Assembly: GCA_002205965.3 (NCBI GenBank)
Contig: NADL03000471.1
Span: 620,001-684,000, forward strand
Direction: 5' to 3'
Source of the DNA: Kappaphycus alvarezii
Lineage: Eukaryota; Rhodophyta; Florideophyceae; Gigartinales; Solieriaceae
Length of the DNA stretch: 64,000 bases
Part shown: positions 13,601 to 25,133 of the stretch, piece after piece
Layout: each line of letters begins with the position of its first letter
Numbering within the stretch: the first letter of the stretch is position 1
The notes under the pieces: generated by a model
Databases searched by the model: none
What the model was told of the DNA's origin: nothing
Seen by the model: the letters and a program-made list of their open reading frames with translations, nothing else
Translations under genes and position numbers: made by a program

Positions 13601-14817
13601 GCATAATGCTTACGGGAGATGTACGCTCCTGATTTTCCACTTATTTTTAGGGGGTTTGAATAGACTCTACTCCTCTATCCTCATCGCTCATGGAGGTCAT
13701 GAATATAGGCTCCCGTCCACAATCGAAATTTTGAAATAATATTTTGAGTAAAGATACATCATCTTCATGCGATAAATGAACAGTAATAACAATCTCGCGG
13801 ATTCACTAACAGGGAGAATTATGGATACATTACAAAAGCTCAATCTAATATTTGATTTTGAATTCTCGCATAACGAGATGTTTGATAAATACTATAGAGT
13901 TAGGCCAGATAGAAAACTGGAGGCAGATGGCAGAAAAGACTCTTAGCCGAAAAAACAACTAGCTCGCCACAGGTGATAATATATTTCATTGGGAAGTCTT
14001 ATGCCGTTTAATTTACATATTGATTCACCGGTTATCTTTATTGTTGTAGGCAGCTTTCCAAAACACAGCTAGGATACCTACAAAAAAATTAATGCCAAAC
14101 GGTTGCTCTAGAGGCGGTGCATATCTCCACGGTGCAGATAAATTTTTTCAAAAACTTGCCACGTGAGAATCTATTTTCAATTCTCATCATGATTATTGAT
14201 CACTTAAGCCTTCAAAGCGACCACTTGAACGATTGTATCCATACTGTATCTGTAACACACGCCCGAAATTTGTCTAAGATAAAGCCGCAATTCTAAAATC
14301 GGTGAAATTTGCATATTATCTAATGTGATGGTAATAGCACGGAAGAGATCATGCTTTTACAGGCAACGATTTTGTAAATATTTCTTTTAATTTTCCTGCG
14401 TACTTTTTTGTGCATTAACATAGTTCACAGTATTCTTTAACCTACTGCGATTGACGGTAACTTGATAAATCGGACATCTTGCTGGATACGGTCCATTTCG
14501 GTACATATTAAAATTATTTCGTGCAATCCGTATTGTATAAACGGTCGTAGTTAGTCATTGGTCACAAAAAAGCTGACTAGCAGGTGATATGATTGTCTGT
14601 CCTGATTCTAAGGGTACAGTGATTTTGTATAGAGCGTGTGGAAATGCAGATGCTACCATCTATTGTATATCCTGCTATGTTACCATTAGAAAGGCTATAT
14701 AAGGAAATCCTCGCCGCCCATTTCGTAGGTTGGGAAATGGATAACATTCAACCGTGATATTTTTGAAATAGCCCTTTATATACAATTTCAGGTGATCTGA
14801 GAAGCAACATAGGTCAA

Positions 14818-14878
14818 TATGGGACCGTGACCGCATCTGCAGCACCTATGGGACCGTGACCGCATCTGCAGCACCTAC
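14818..14878. repeat. Two tandem copies of a 29-bp GC-rich unit
   Basis: A 29-bp unit starting gggaccgtgaccgcatctg occurs twice head to tail, at 14,821-14,849 and 14,850-14,878, with a single difference at the last base. The unit is much richer in G and C than the surrounding desert. Near-perfect identity in otherwise decayed DNA suggests a recent duplication or an insertion followed by slippage. No coding frame runs through it. Confidence 0.9.
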
Positions 14879-15722
14879 ATGTTTTTCATATTTACAAATC
14901 TTCTAAATTGTTTAAAGTTTATCTACAGTTTCAGCTTTAAAAAGTTCCGTAATAAAAATGTTCGATAGTAATAAAAAGCTTTCAATTTAAATTAAACTAA
15001 AAACTAAAAGCTGCAGAAAATCTTTGGAAAGAATACGTAAGTACTTCTATGCGCTGTTGATTTGATTTAAGAACACGCTAGCAGGTGTGAATGCTATGCA
15101 AAATGAAAAAAGGCGATTATTGAAGTCATCAGGATGCATCTCCGGTAAAAACTATGATGTAAGTGAGATGAAAAACTTTTATAATAATTTATGGTCATGT
15201 TTTCTAGACAGGTGATGTCCAAAATATCCATAGGGAATATTTAAAGTTTCTAATCGCTTCTTAGAAATTACCTAAGACATTTTCTCTTGAAATGTTTGAT
15301 TCAATGGAATCTAACCAAAATGGAGCCAGAATAGCAAAAGCACCACATCTATTTAATATCAGAGCATATAAACCATCGTCCAAAGCGTCTTTGAATCCCT
15401 CTTATCTTTTCACCAATTTTTTCCGAACAAAACCCGTAAAATCAAGTCAGCCACCAGAACAATTAGTACTCTTTCCAATCATTGCCATTTACTATCTCTG
15501 CAACTAGTCTCTTTCAATCTTTGCTTCAAATCTATCAATTTACGGACTATTTTTGGTAAGGGCGCCGAATCTTCAAGGCCTAGCAGTTTTTATGATGATA
15601 CTATCTTTTCTTTGGAGCCCTCTTTGTATTGACGATTGTTGTTGCAGTCTCGGTTGGATTTTCATCTCTCGCTCCTACCGCACCTTGGGTCCAATTGGGA
15701 AAAGATCTCATGGTGTAACAAT

Positions 15723-15752
15723 GTCTCTGTTACATCATAGTGTAATAGAGAC
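15723..15752. repeat. Hairpin-forming inverted repeat
   Basis: The arms gtctctgttaca and tgtaatagagac pair at 11 of 12 positions, with a G-T pair as the exception, around a six-base loop. A shorter overlapping inverted repeat (tgtaac and gttaca) begins just upstream. The site lies in the desert, with no gene close enough to suggest a terminator or regulatory role. Confidence 0.55.
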
Positions 15753-17215
15753 TTGTTTGCTGTCGTTATTCCATTTCTCCACTACAGAGTGGTATAATAG
15801 AGAACTTGTATATAAGTCTAGTTCTATGAATTGTTATTAATCCTACTGAGTTTTATACCTGATGTTTTTATTTATGCGTAACCAATTTATTTGAAGTACC
15901 GGCACGCTACAGGTCTTCATGGTAGTTATTTTAGTAGTTACACTTTATCAGTGCCCATTCTCTAGATAGTGCTGAATTTTTAGGTGAGTGAGATATAATC
16001 TATGTGTACTACGCTAGAGCTACGGTACTGTCCATAAAAGGTTACAGATCTTCTGAATTCTTGGGGGAATCTAGCTAAAATTCATTGATTCTTTGCAACC
16101 AAGCTTTCTTAAAACCACTTCTATTAGCTTCAATACTCCTTCAGCAGCGCCTCAGCTGCGTTCCTCTCTGTTTTATGCGTAGAGGGACGGATTCATCGAT
16201 AAGGCTATGTGATTCTCAGCGCACTTTTCTTCACTCAATTATGGCTTTATTTGAAACAGCAAGTGAGGTATTCCTGTCGTTTCCGCCCTGCTGGTTTTAT
16301 TCAAGGTCGCTTGCTTCGATCATTTGTCTCTGTCGTCATAATCTGTGAGCATTGCGCTTACATCAAGATTTTTCAAATTGTTACTATCTATTGTGGCCAA
16401 AGTTCCATTGAATGAATCTTCTTCTGCCGACTATACTATTGTGAACATCGATTGAGCCTTTTCTTGGGTGTATCTATTTCGCAGGGCATCCTTTAATGTT
16501 TAATCAAAGCTCCCGTATCCCCCTGTGCTGCTAGATCATCCCATGGGTTTCTGTACTATTCATTTCAACTCGTTTTCTTGGCTTGCAGGGATTTCATTTG
16601 AGTAATTCTCCGCCGTACTCTTTGCTATAGTAAGCAACGGTTAAGCCCTTGTAGGGTTGGGTCTGTTCTGCAGTCCAGCTTTAATATTGAAATAAAGGTC
16701 TCAGTTTCCTTCTGTCTTTTCGTTAGTCATATCTTGGGTGATCTAGTCGATTTTACTCAATTCAGGTACATAACAGTAAGTTAGTTGTTAAATAATGTGT
16801 GTGGGTGACATAGAAAGCCACAATATTCACAGTCAAATAGTTTAATGATGAAATTTCCCTTTTGGACTCCACTTGTAGGTGGCGCTTCTTTTATTATTTC
16901 ATACTATTGGAGCGAAGTCTTTATCTTATCGTAGTATCCATTGTTGCCGTACTTGGGTAGGTAGAAAAACTTTAGAATCTACACTTTTCACGGGCCTTTG
17001 GTCTCCTCAAGACCTGGCCCTGCTACTTTTAGTGAATCTAGTTTTGTCTTTCTTAGTCTACACAAAGAAAAAGAAATACCGGGGTTCGGCCGAGTGGCGG
17101 CCTGAACCAGTCATCGGTTTCACAAATTTCTATCAGATCGGTCAACTCAAAGAAAACGGGCCCTGTTGTCCCGACATTTTCGCCCCCCATCTCTGTCTCA
17201 AAGTTATTCTGCTAT

Positions 17216-17234
17216 TACAGTACATTGTACTGTA
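17216..17234. repeat. GTAC-type inverted repeat
   Basis: The arms tacagtac and gtactgta are perfect complements around a three-base att loop. The inner 14-mer gtacattgtactgt (17,220-17,233) recurs exactly at 54,461-54,474. Related words built on tacagtac or gtactgta are frequent around the genes of this window and rare in the AT-rich deserts. Confidence 0.7.
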
Positions 17235-17877
17235 CGTCTATTACAGAATTGCCCCTAGAAAATACAGCAAAACTCTATGCTTTACTAAATTACAGTAATA
17301 CGGCTTTATATTTACGTCAATGGATTTCATTTTTGCTAGGCATGGTTTATCCATGCATGTCGCCTGGAGAAGCCTTTTCGTTGTATTCTAAGCTTGGTTT
17401 TTTGATTCCCTCGGTGCCCCTGGGCCGGAGACTGTGTTTTGTATCGCAGAGTATGTACCCCGTGTTGGCAGGAAATGACACACGTCGGACGCTTCTAATC
17501 GCACGCGCGTCTACCAGGGTATCAGTTGCGCCCTGTGGTCGGTGGCTTTGGCCATCCTGTCGCGAGCCCCATTGCACGTGACCAGTTTGGTGCATCCAGT
17601 TGGCTCTTTACTGACTAGTCGGTCGGTCGGTGCACACTGTACGTAAGGAGAAAATATCTCTCTGAACCCACTTCCTGCATGGTGCAGGTTTTTGAACACA
17701 TGCAAATATCCCCCTACTCAATGAATTTCGGAGGATAGTTCACGAGAGAAGATGATATTTTCTCACTCCAGTACTCAACCGGATCGTACTATACTCAAAA
17801 TGAGAAAGGCGTGGAGGTACGGTATCATCATTATCATACAATGAGTCCAAGTACAGTACGTTATCATCATCATCATA

Positions 17878-17906
17878 CCGGGTGTTTTACAATGTAGAAC
17901 ACCCGG
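17878..17906. repeat. Perfect 9-bp stem, 11-nt loop
   Basis: The arms ccgggtgtt and aacacccgg are exact reverse complements separated by eleven bases. The stem is GC-rich and would fold stably in RNA or single-stranded DNA. It lies 1.6 kb upstream of the patatin gene with no transcript visible over it, so a terminator or regulatory role cannot be assigned. It directly follows a run of cat repeats. Confidence 0.75.
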
Positions 17907-19472
17907 CAGTTGGCTGTAGAATCTACATCGGCTACGTGCAGCGCGGTACAGAGTGCGGGGTGCGTGCAAAGACAGCCATACTGTAGCAATAAACGCCCAA
18001 ATGATCCAACTAGAATGCGACACCAAGTGCGCCTGCAAATCATGCCTGCCGTAGCGCCATGCTTCCGCGCCATTCGCACAACAAGCTTCCAAAGCCGAAA
18101 CACAGTCTGAATGGGGGGCGCATGCCGGGAGTCGAAACGCAATAAGGGTGAATCTAAAGTGCGGTGCACGGGATGGTGTGTCAGCGGGGGGAGAAAGGCA
18201 GGGCGGGATGGGGCGGCGGGTGACTTGCTTTTCCTGAAAGTACAGTAAGGAAAGGGTGGGGGGGCGTGAGCGACGGGAGCGTGGACATGTGTTGACATAA
18301 TGGTGAGGGTTTTGGAAAAGGGGGGAAACGGTTTGGGGCTTTCTTGTTTGGAAGCGTGAAAGGGTGTTTGCCAAGAAGAGAGGGGAAGAGGAGGGGACTG
18401 GTAGGGGGTTGGCGAGAGGGCAGGTGGAAGATATGGCGAATTTGACGTAACGGCTGGGGCGGAGTGCGTACTTTTTCAAGTGGAAAACATGTGGCACTGT
18501 GTTGATGAGTGGGGCACATTTTCATTGCGTCACAAGGGAGTGTTTGGTATTGTAAGCAAAATGAACTAGTCAGTCATTGATTTAGATGGGAATGAATGAT
18601 TAGGTGTCAAGACAGAGGGACAGAGTACTGTAGTTGCCGTTGGGAGAGTGGAGCGTGTGTTGAATCAGAGCATTTGAATTGGCCCTGTTTCGCCATGCCC
18701 ATTTTATAATACAAAAACTGCACGCTTTGAAAAGATGAGTAAATTTGACACTATTTATTGCACATAACTGAATTGTACGATATTTTGTGCACACCGAGTC
18801 TAACTGTTCCTTGTTCTGACTTTGCTGAGCATCGATGGCCTACGGTAGGTCGATTGTGAAAGTCTCTTATTTTTGCCACTGCGGATTGGCCTGTGCTGGT
18901 TTTGAGTCTACGTAGACTAGTCATTTAGATCCATGGTAATCACATTTGTTTATTCCAGTTTGTGCATTCTTGATTCTACGGTGCCCATGAAAAGGGAGAT
19001 ATGCCAATTAGGTACCGTTTTGCTACACCAACCAATTCCCAAACGCCGAGATTACCGGCATCAACAAGGCCGTTAGGAATCTCAGGCAGGCTATCATACT
19101 ATCATACTGTACTCTGTTGTACTGTATCATACTCTCAAGGCCTCCCAAGGCTTCCCAACCGCATCTCAAGGCTTTGAGTTAGTGCTTTACCAAGCCATAC
19201 TTAATTTTGGCATACCACTATGTACCATATGTACAGTATCTCCAATTTCAATCCGGAAAGACCCCAAGCATCCGCTTTGACTACATCCCCCTTGCTTTAT
19301 ACAATGCCCGCCATCCTGTACAAATAGCCCGGCACGCGTATCCCGCCACCCTACGACATTCCCATCACCCAAACAAAAACAAAACACTCACCCCAACTCA
19401 TCGCAAATCCCCTCCCCCTCCCCGTCTCACACCCAATCCAAAAAACCCTCTCCCTTCACTCCAACTCCTCCA

Positions 19473-21174
19473 ATGGTCGTCGAAAGAGTCTTCAACATAG
19501 GCATAGCCCTCGCCGGAGGCGCCACCCGCGGCGCCTACAGCGCCGGCGTCATGGACTTTTTATTCCAAGCCCTCAACGAATGGGAGTCTGCCCGCAACTC
19601 CCAAACCCAACACCCCTCCCCTCCCACCCCCTCCCCCCTGGTACGTCCGTCTCAAAACCCTCGCCGGCACCAGCGCCGGCGGCATCACCGCCGCCATCGC
19701 CACCGCCGCCATATGCACCCCTTACAAACCCCTCTCCAATACACCCAACCCGCCCGATCCACCCGACAATAACCTCTTCCACCTCTGGGTCAATGCTGTC
19801 AAGCTCGACACCATGTTCGATACCGCTGATTTGGACCCCGCGCGCGCGCGTGAGGCCCTGGCCGCGGGGCGGCCCACACCGCCCGTACGCTCCATTCTCA
19901 ATTCCTTGTTCTTGCAGACTGAGGCTGAGACTGCGTTGAATGCCTCGAGAACAGATCTCCAGCTTCCGCGCTGGGCTGACGGTTTGGAGCTTTATATTAC
20001 AACGTCGAATCTGCGTGGTGTGCCGTATGAGTTGGAAAACTTTCGGGGTGGGGGGAAGGCCTTTTCGGAATTTCAAATGACTCGCCATCGTGATTGGGTC
20101 GGGTTTAAAACGGGGTCCTGTTCCAGGAAGGGCCTGTTTGCACTGGACCTGAATTCGAGTCGGGACTCTGCGGGGTGGGAGCATGTGAAAGCGGCTGCAC
20201 AAGCCACGGCCACTTTGCCTGTTATCTTTCCTTTGAAGACTGTGTCGGCGCCATTGTCTTTGTATGAGGGAAAGTTGTTCTGGGGCACGCCATCATGGCC
20301 AAGGGATATGGAACCCGAGTTTCACTATGATGCCGTTGATGGCGCCGTGTTTCGAAACGAGCCGATGGGGCTTGTGCACATGGCTATGGAGCATGACCAG
20401 AAGACTGAGGTATTGACGGAGGATGGGGAGGATGCGAGAGGGGCCATGATCCTGCTGCACCCTTCCCCAAGTCGGGCGGGATATGACCCAAAGTATCGCC
20501 AAACAAGAGGCAATTTGGTAGGGGTGCTTGCGGATATGGTGAATGCACTGATCAATGAGGCCAACTTTCATGAAAAGGAACTGGAGGAGATTAGAAGTGA
20601 GAGTAATATCTCGCGGTTCATGATCGCGCCGTCGCGGGAAGGGCGCAAGGACAACGAGGAGATCCTCGGCACTGATACATTCGCTGGGTTTGGTGGTATC
20701 ATCGGTAAGGCGATTCGACTGCATGACTTTCAATTGGGTCGAAGAAATTGCCAGCGTTTCTTATCCGAGTACTTTGTAGTGCCGTTAGAGGCGGCTAAGA
20801 AAAACGCGATCTTCGGGGAGGAGGCGGTGGATTTTGCGACCAGGAATGAGAATGGTGATTTGGTGGTGCGCATCATTCCGTTGTTGGGGAGTGCAGGGGA
20901 GGAATGTCCATTACCAGTGTGGCCGAGGTTTAGCAAGGAGGAACGTGTGAAAGTGGAGGAGAGGATTAATGATACGATTCGAAAACGGCTGATGGTTGTT
21001 TTGGAAAGTATTGCAGTGAACCTTGGGTTTTTCAAAACTCAGTTTAGATTCGGGATTAACAAGGTTTGGAACTTTGTGGTGGGAAAGCTTGTTGATTTGG
21101 CTGCGGACAGAGCGATGGATCTTGTGAAACCTCGAACTGAGATTGCGTTGAACAATTTCAATGCCGTTGAATGA
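19473..21174 (+). CDS. Patatin-like phospholipase (one frame break)
   Basis: The protein (about 566 residues if the frame is joined) is a patatin-family acyl hydrolase, which cleaves fatty acids from glycerolipids with a Ser-Asp dyad. The start at 19,473 gives the oxyanion-hole motif GGATRGAYSAG at residues 15-25. The nucleophile elbow GTSAGG follows, with its Ser codon at 19,672-19,674. The catalytic Asp lies in YDAVDGAVFRN (Asp at 20,338-20,340). The first part is in one frame; from about 19,640 onward the protein continues in the next. The change falls within C runs at about 19,605-19,640 and corresponds to one extra base. There is no room for an intron, so this is most likely an assembly error. 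All catalytic residues are present, so the gene is probably functional. No clear signal peptide is seen. Confidence 0.85.
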
Positions 21175-22287
21175 TGCGGAAAGTGTCGGCGTACAATTGG
21201 GCTTTTTCTGTGGATCGTGTGTAGAATTGATGTGGTTGGGGCAAAAGCAGAGGGGCTGGTGCGGTGGACAAGTAGTTGGCAATGAAGCGATGCGAATGGT
21301 TTGAAAGTTATCATGGGATTGCGGGATCATCATTTGATCGCTGGGTGAGTTTCGGGTGTCGGGAGGGGAGTAGTGCTGTTCGCATGAACTTTATAAACGG
21401 GTTAGTCGGTGTCCAAATTTGTTGTGAAACGGCAAGAGCCCATGACAAGCGTGACATGGTTTTCGTAAAGGCTACAGTATGAGCTTTTCACGAGAGAACA
21501 GTACAGTGCTGTACAGTACATCCACCGGAACCGCATTCCGCAAGCATGTCATACCGTGCTGAACTGTACAGGGCGTACTATACCATCCGACAGGTTCTTC
21601 AAAGTGGCAGTTCTGCAGTCAGCAGTGTCAATTTAAATAACACTGTCCGACAGGAAGAGACTGTATTGAGACTCTACTGCACAACAACCGGCTAGCTCTT
21701 GACTTCAAGTTGTACAGTCCTGCCAGAGCACGAGGTAAACAACTGACATGTGCGGCGTCTGTCATATGTCGTGCCCTGCATCACGCAGAATTTAGTCACC
21801 CGATTCCAAATTTGATTTCTGCTGACTTTGCAATGGAGCACAACCATAGGGAGAAGTCGTCTCCCCCAAACCACTTTCTACTTTAGCAGAATGAACCAAC
21901 CGAGATATTTCCTTGCGCAAAAATGCAGAAAACTGAAAAATTCCACCACACCAAGCAACCTGTAGCAAAATAATTGGCTATTTGCAAATGAAACCATGCA
22001 ATGATTCGTCACATATCCAATACAACCACAATCCATGCCGCAATAAACGACCACAGGTGGCGACACGTGGAAAATATCGCTTCCAAACCACCTATAAGAC
22101 TCTCTACAAATCGATCGCATGTGCTATGCACCCATTCACTTTCCACGTGTTTCACACACCGCTCAACGTCAGCGCCCTTCGTCGCGCCACACAGTCGCAA
22201 CCCAGTCCATCTTCCCCATCCCGCCAACCTCCATCCCATCCCCCACGTCACATCCTCAACCAAAACAAGCCCACCACCGCCGGAAAC
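21175..22287. other. Intergenic, patatin to VHL-beta gene
   Basis: No gene was recognised in this 1.1-kb gap. A short palindromic cluster lies at about 21,498-21,520, where gtacag and ctgtac arms surround a two-base loop, and another GTAC-containing stretch is at 21,560-21,580. The stretch before the next gene (about 22,170-22,287) is C-rich and purine-poor, like the leaders of neighbouring genes, and probably contains its promoter and 5' UTR. Confidence 0.45.
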
Positions 22288-22867
22288 CATGCCTGCGTTC
22301 TGCAATCCCACTCTGATTAAACCGTATCTTCCTCCCAACCCTCTGAAAACAACCCCAGTCCATCTAAACCCAATTCCTTCCCGACACATCCTCCGTCCCG
22401 CGCTCCCCCTCTCCCCATCCCACTTTCCTCCACTCCACAAACCACCTGCAAACTCCCCCTCCCAAAACTCCTCTCCTACACCCTAGCCGCCGTCCTGCTA
22501 GCCGCCCCCCACCCGTTCATTCCTCCCCTTTGAATTCAGATCCGCTTCGTTTTTCCCAATCCCTTCTTCGAGAAGACCCTCACTCCCCGCTCAAATTGCG
22601 TCCGCGCTGGGATTTCAAGTCCATCAACAGCCAGACTGAGACTTTTGTCATGTTTTCAAATGAGACCAGTACCGTCGTCGACCTTTGGTGGATCGATTAC
22701 TTTGGCCGCGAAGTCTATTACGGTAGCATTCTGCAAACACCGTCCTCCTGCAACAGAGTTATGCAACACATCCCTGGGTTGTCAGGGATCATATTTCCCA
22801 GAATCCAGTCCTCATTTTTGTCGCTGACACTGAGCCCGCGCTCGCTATCGTTGACAACAACATCTAA
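22288..22867 (+). CDS. VHL beta-domain protein (frame-broken)
   Basis: The second half encodes a von Hippel-Lindau beta-domain: a stretch SINSQTETFVMFSNETS, then VDLWWIDYFGREVYYGSI, then in another frame LLQQSYATHPWVVRDHI and VLIFVADTEPALAIV before the stop at 22,865. The domain is a beta-sandwich; in animal VHL it binds hydroxyproline peptides, but in algae its partner is unknown. The break near 22,745-22,755 corresponds to one missing base. The N-terminal part is uncertain. An ATG at 22,288 opens a Pro-rich stretch, and a hydrophobic run (KLLSYTLAAVLLAAP, 22,465-22,509) lies in a different frame, so a signal peptide or anchor is possible if further bases are missing. The gene converges on the ARM gene. 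It is either an assembly-damaged gene or a pseudogene. Confidence 0.65.
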
Positions 22868-23134
22868 GGCCACTACCTTGTCGCCCTTTCCTCCCATTGT
22901 ACCATATCGTCCTACTCGGCTTCTTGTCCTCGCTCCGCTTCACTGTCTTCAACATATCAATCTGCGAGATTGCCCCTCTATTGTATCTTTTAACAACCTC
23001 GCCTATTAAAAGCAAATCACAGGGAAAACTAAACGTGCCCATCGAGTGCGATACAAGCCTCATGTCCCCCCGCCACACCTACACGCGTACCAAACTCTGC
23101 ACTCAACCGGTAAAACTATCAAAACCCACTCCCA

Positions 23135-25133
23135 CTACTCGCAAATCGTCTCCAAACTCAACTTCTTCCTTGGATTTCTGTCCACTTTGCGACCACCTAC
23201 ACCCAACCCACCAAACGCTCCAAACGCCTTCTCCCCTCCAACACCAGACTGCTCCCCCTCCAACACAATGCCCCTCTGCACCATGCTCGCCCTCTGAACC
23301 GCCCTCCTTCCCGCCTCCAACGCCCGTGCATTTCGATTCGGCGACTTACTCTTCGTATTCCTCGACCGTGCCCGATCCCCTCGATCCCCTACACACCGCG
23401 ACCGTGACATGCGACGCGACACCGATGTCCCGCCCGACCCGGTAACAGTCGACCGTCCCTGCCTCGTCCTCTTTTCTCCCAGCAACATTTGCAACTGGCT
23501 CGCCGCAGAGGTCACTGCAGGTTTTCCACTGTGTGTCGACAGTACCGACTCCACATGACTGTGTGCACCCAACCGGACCATGCGCGACGTTTCCTCGGCA
23601 TCCTCTGCCGCAATCTTCACTAGGCAAGAACATCCATACTCTTGAATTTTCGCCACACCACGGAAATTACTCATAGCGCCGAGAACTCCAGAGGTGGTGT
23701 CCGCCTTGCAGTTGACCAGATCCTTGGACCCGACATTCTGTCCTGCCACCGCAATATCCAACAATTTCACGCAAGCCTCGTTTGTCTCGCTTCTCTGGCT
23801 CCAGTGCGACATTACCTGTAACACAGTCGCCAGTCCATTCAACTCAGAAAACAGCATCTTATTCTTGTCCATTCCCGACAGGCAACTGGCGACACAATTC
23901 AACACCGCATCCATCTGCTCCTCATCCCTGCCTTGGCCCTTGAGAAATCAAGAAACATACCAAATACACGGGCCTCTCCAATGTCATTCCGAAATCGAAT
24001 CGAATTACAAAGCCAAGTCGCCAAGCGAGTCATCTTCACAAACAGCTTCACATCATCTGCCTGCACAGCCTTGTCCAGTGTGGCCACAATCGCGTCAACG
24101 CCATTCACGCCCTCCGAAACACAAACCGAAGCAACTATATTGGCACTGGCATGATCTCCCAACGGATCATGCTCACACAAATGAATCAAAATCGTGCCCA
24201 ACTGACAACACACCACATTGCTCCCCGAAAACACCCTCAGCCCGCGAAACAACGACCGAATGTAGCCACATTCCAGCAGCAAATTCTTCCTCGCCGGCTC
24301 ATCCGTCACCAGCATATTCCCCACGGCGGCTGAGATCTGATCCACAACCGCCAGCTCTGCAGAATGGGTCTCCAAGTTTTCAAACAACACAGCCAAGACA
24401 CCGGCATCATTCATACGTTTCTGATTCTCGACACACCCAAACACCAAATTCCGCATGGCCAAACCGGACTCTGCGACAACCGCCGGCAAGTCGGTAAACT
24501 GTTTCATGATGGCGGCAATCACCTCCACCATACCCAACTCGCCGAGGCGTTGACGAGTGTCATTACTCTCAAACACAATCCTCGCCGTTGTGCCCACAGC
24601 ATGATAAACGAGCTGCTCATCATTTTCAAGCGGGTTCGACAAAACGGCCTTCAACTTTGGTAAAATGGGGTGGTCAACATGGCCTTCCTAGCAGGTTCAA
24701 ACAGCACAAGAGCACGCAAAGTTGCAAACGCATTGCGTTGAAGATTGAGATGCGTGGGAAAAAGGTCCAGGGCAGAGAGGATAGGACCAAGGCCTTGGTG
24801 GGAGAAAATCTGAAGACGAGCGTCAGAATGCGTCTGGGCTAGGGTGGACAGAATGTCGCATATGTTTGACTGCAGGTCCGGGAGAGAAGGATTGAGGACC
24901 ATGAGATTGATAAGAAGCGGGATGGCATGAAGATGCAAGAGACGGGAAGAGGAAGAAGGGGTTGTGCGGAGGTGGGAGGCGAGGGTGTGGAGCGAGGTGG
25001 GGAGGGAGGGATTCGGGGAGAGGAGGGTGCTGAGCAAGTCGTGAATTGAGTCGTGGATAGAGTCGTTGGAGAGGGCCTGCTGACATGGGGTTTGCAACGA
25101 TGTGGTGGAGTGAAGATGGGAATTGGAGGACAT
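23135..25133 (-). CDS. Armadillo-repeat protein (two frame breaks)
   Basis: Three adjoining minus-strand frames form one protein of roughly 665 residues starting at the ATG at 25,131-25,133. Helical repeats run along most of it, with armadillo-like signatures such as NICDILSTLAQTHSDARLQI, GLAMRNLVFGCVENQKRMND and GCSCLVKIAAEDAEETSRMV. The C-terminal 90 residues are basic and Arg/Ser/Gly-rich and look disordered. The repeats suggest a binding scaffold; overall architecture reminds me of RAP1GDS1/SmgGDS-type proteins, but I would not assign that by eye. Breaks at about 24,660 (beside a C run) and about 23,925 (beside an A run) each correspond to one missing base. The upstream DNA (25,134-25,330) is C-rich on the coding strand. 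The upstream ATG at 25,262 is less likely, because its extension is low-complexity. Confidence 0.7.

Larger units (their letters stand above)
7631..16800. other. AT-rich gene desert
   Basis: Over nine kilobases I find no open frame above about 110 codons and no conserved domain. The composition is strongly AT-rich and resembles the relic transposon regions elsewhere in the window, so this is probably older, fully decayed mobile-element DNA. Small features inside it, a tandem repeat at 14,818-14,878 and a hairpin at 15,723-15,752, are listed separately. Confidence 0.6.
16801..19472. other. Transition to GC-rich island, upstream of patatin
   Basis: Composition changes from AT-rich to GC-rich between about 16.8 and 17.5 kb. 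Open frames exist, including a long minus-strand one at 17,775-18,497, but they are low-complexity Pro/Ser/Arg-rich translations of C-rich DNA without any family motif. The stretch carries (cat)n repeats near 17,820-17,877, GTAC-type inverted repeats, a 9-bp-stem hairpin and a tact-rich microsatellite near 19,090-19,135. The last 80 bases before the patatin ATG are strongly C/T-rich, as also seen ahead of other genes in this window. Confidence 0.5.

Noticed and set aside
17075..17160. tRNA-like start ggttcggccgagtggc, similar to a Ser/Leu tRNA D-arm
   Set aside because: No matching T-arm with gttcgaa-type sequence and no acceptor pairing follows at the right distance.
17775..18497. A 240-codon minus-strand frame
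   Set aside because: It is a low-complexity Pro/Ser/Arg/His-rich translation of C-rich DNA, with an overlapping frame of the same style; there is no conserved motif and it includes translated cat repeats.
19573..20202. A 209-codon minus-strand frame
   Set aside because: It is antisense to the patatin gene, whose catalytic motifs are clear, and has no motif of its own.
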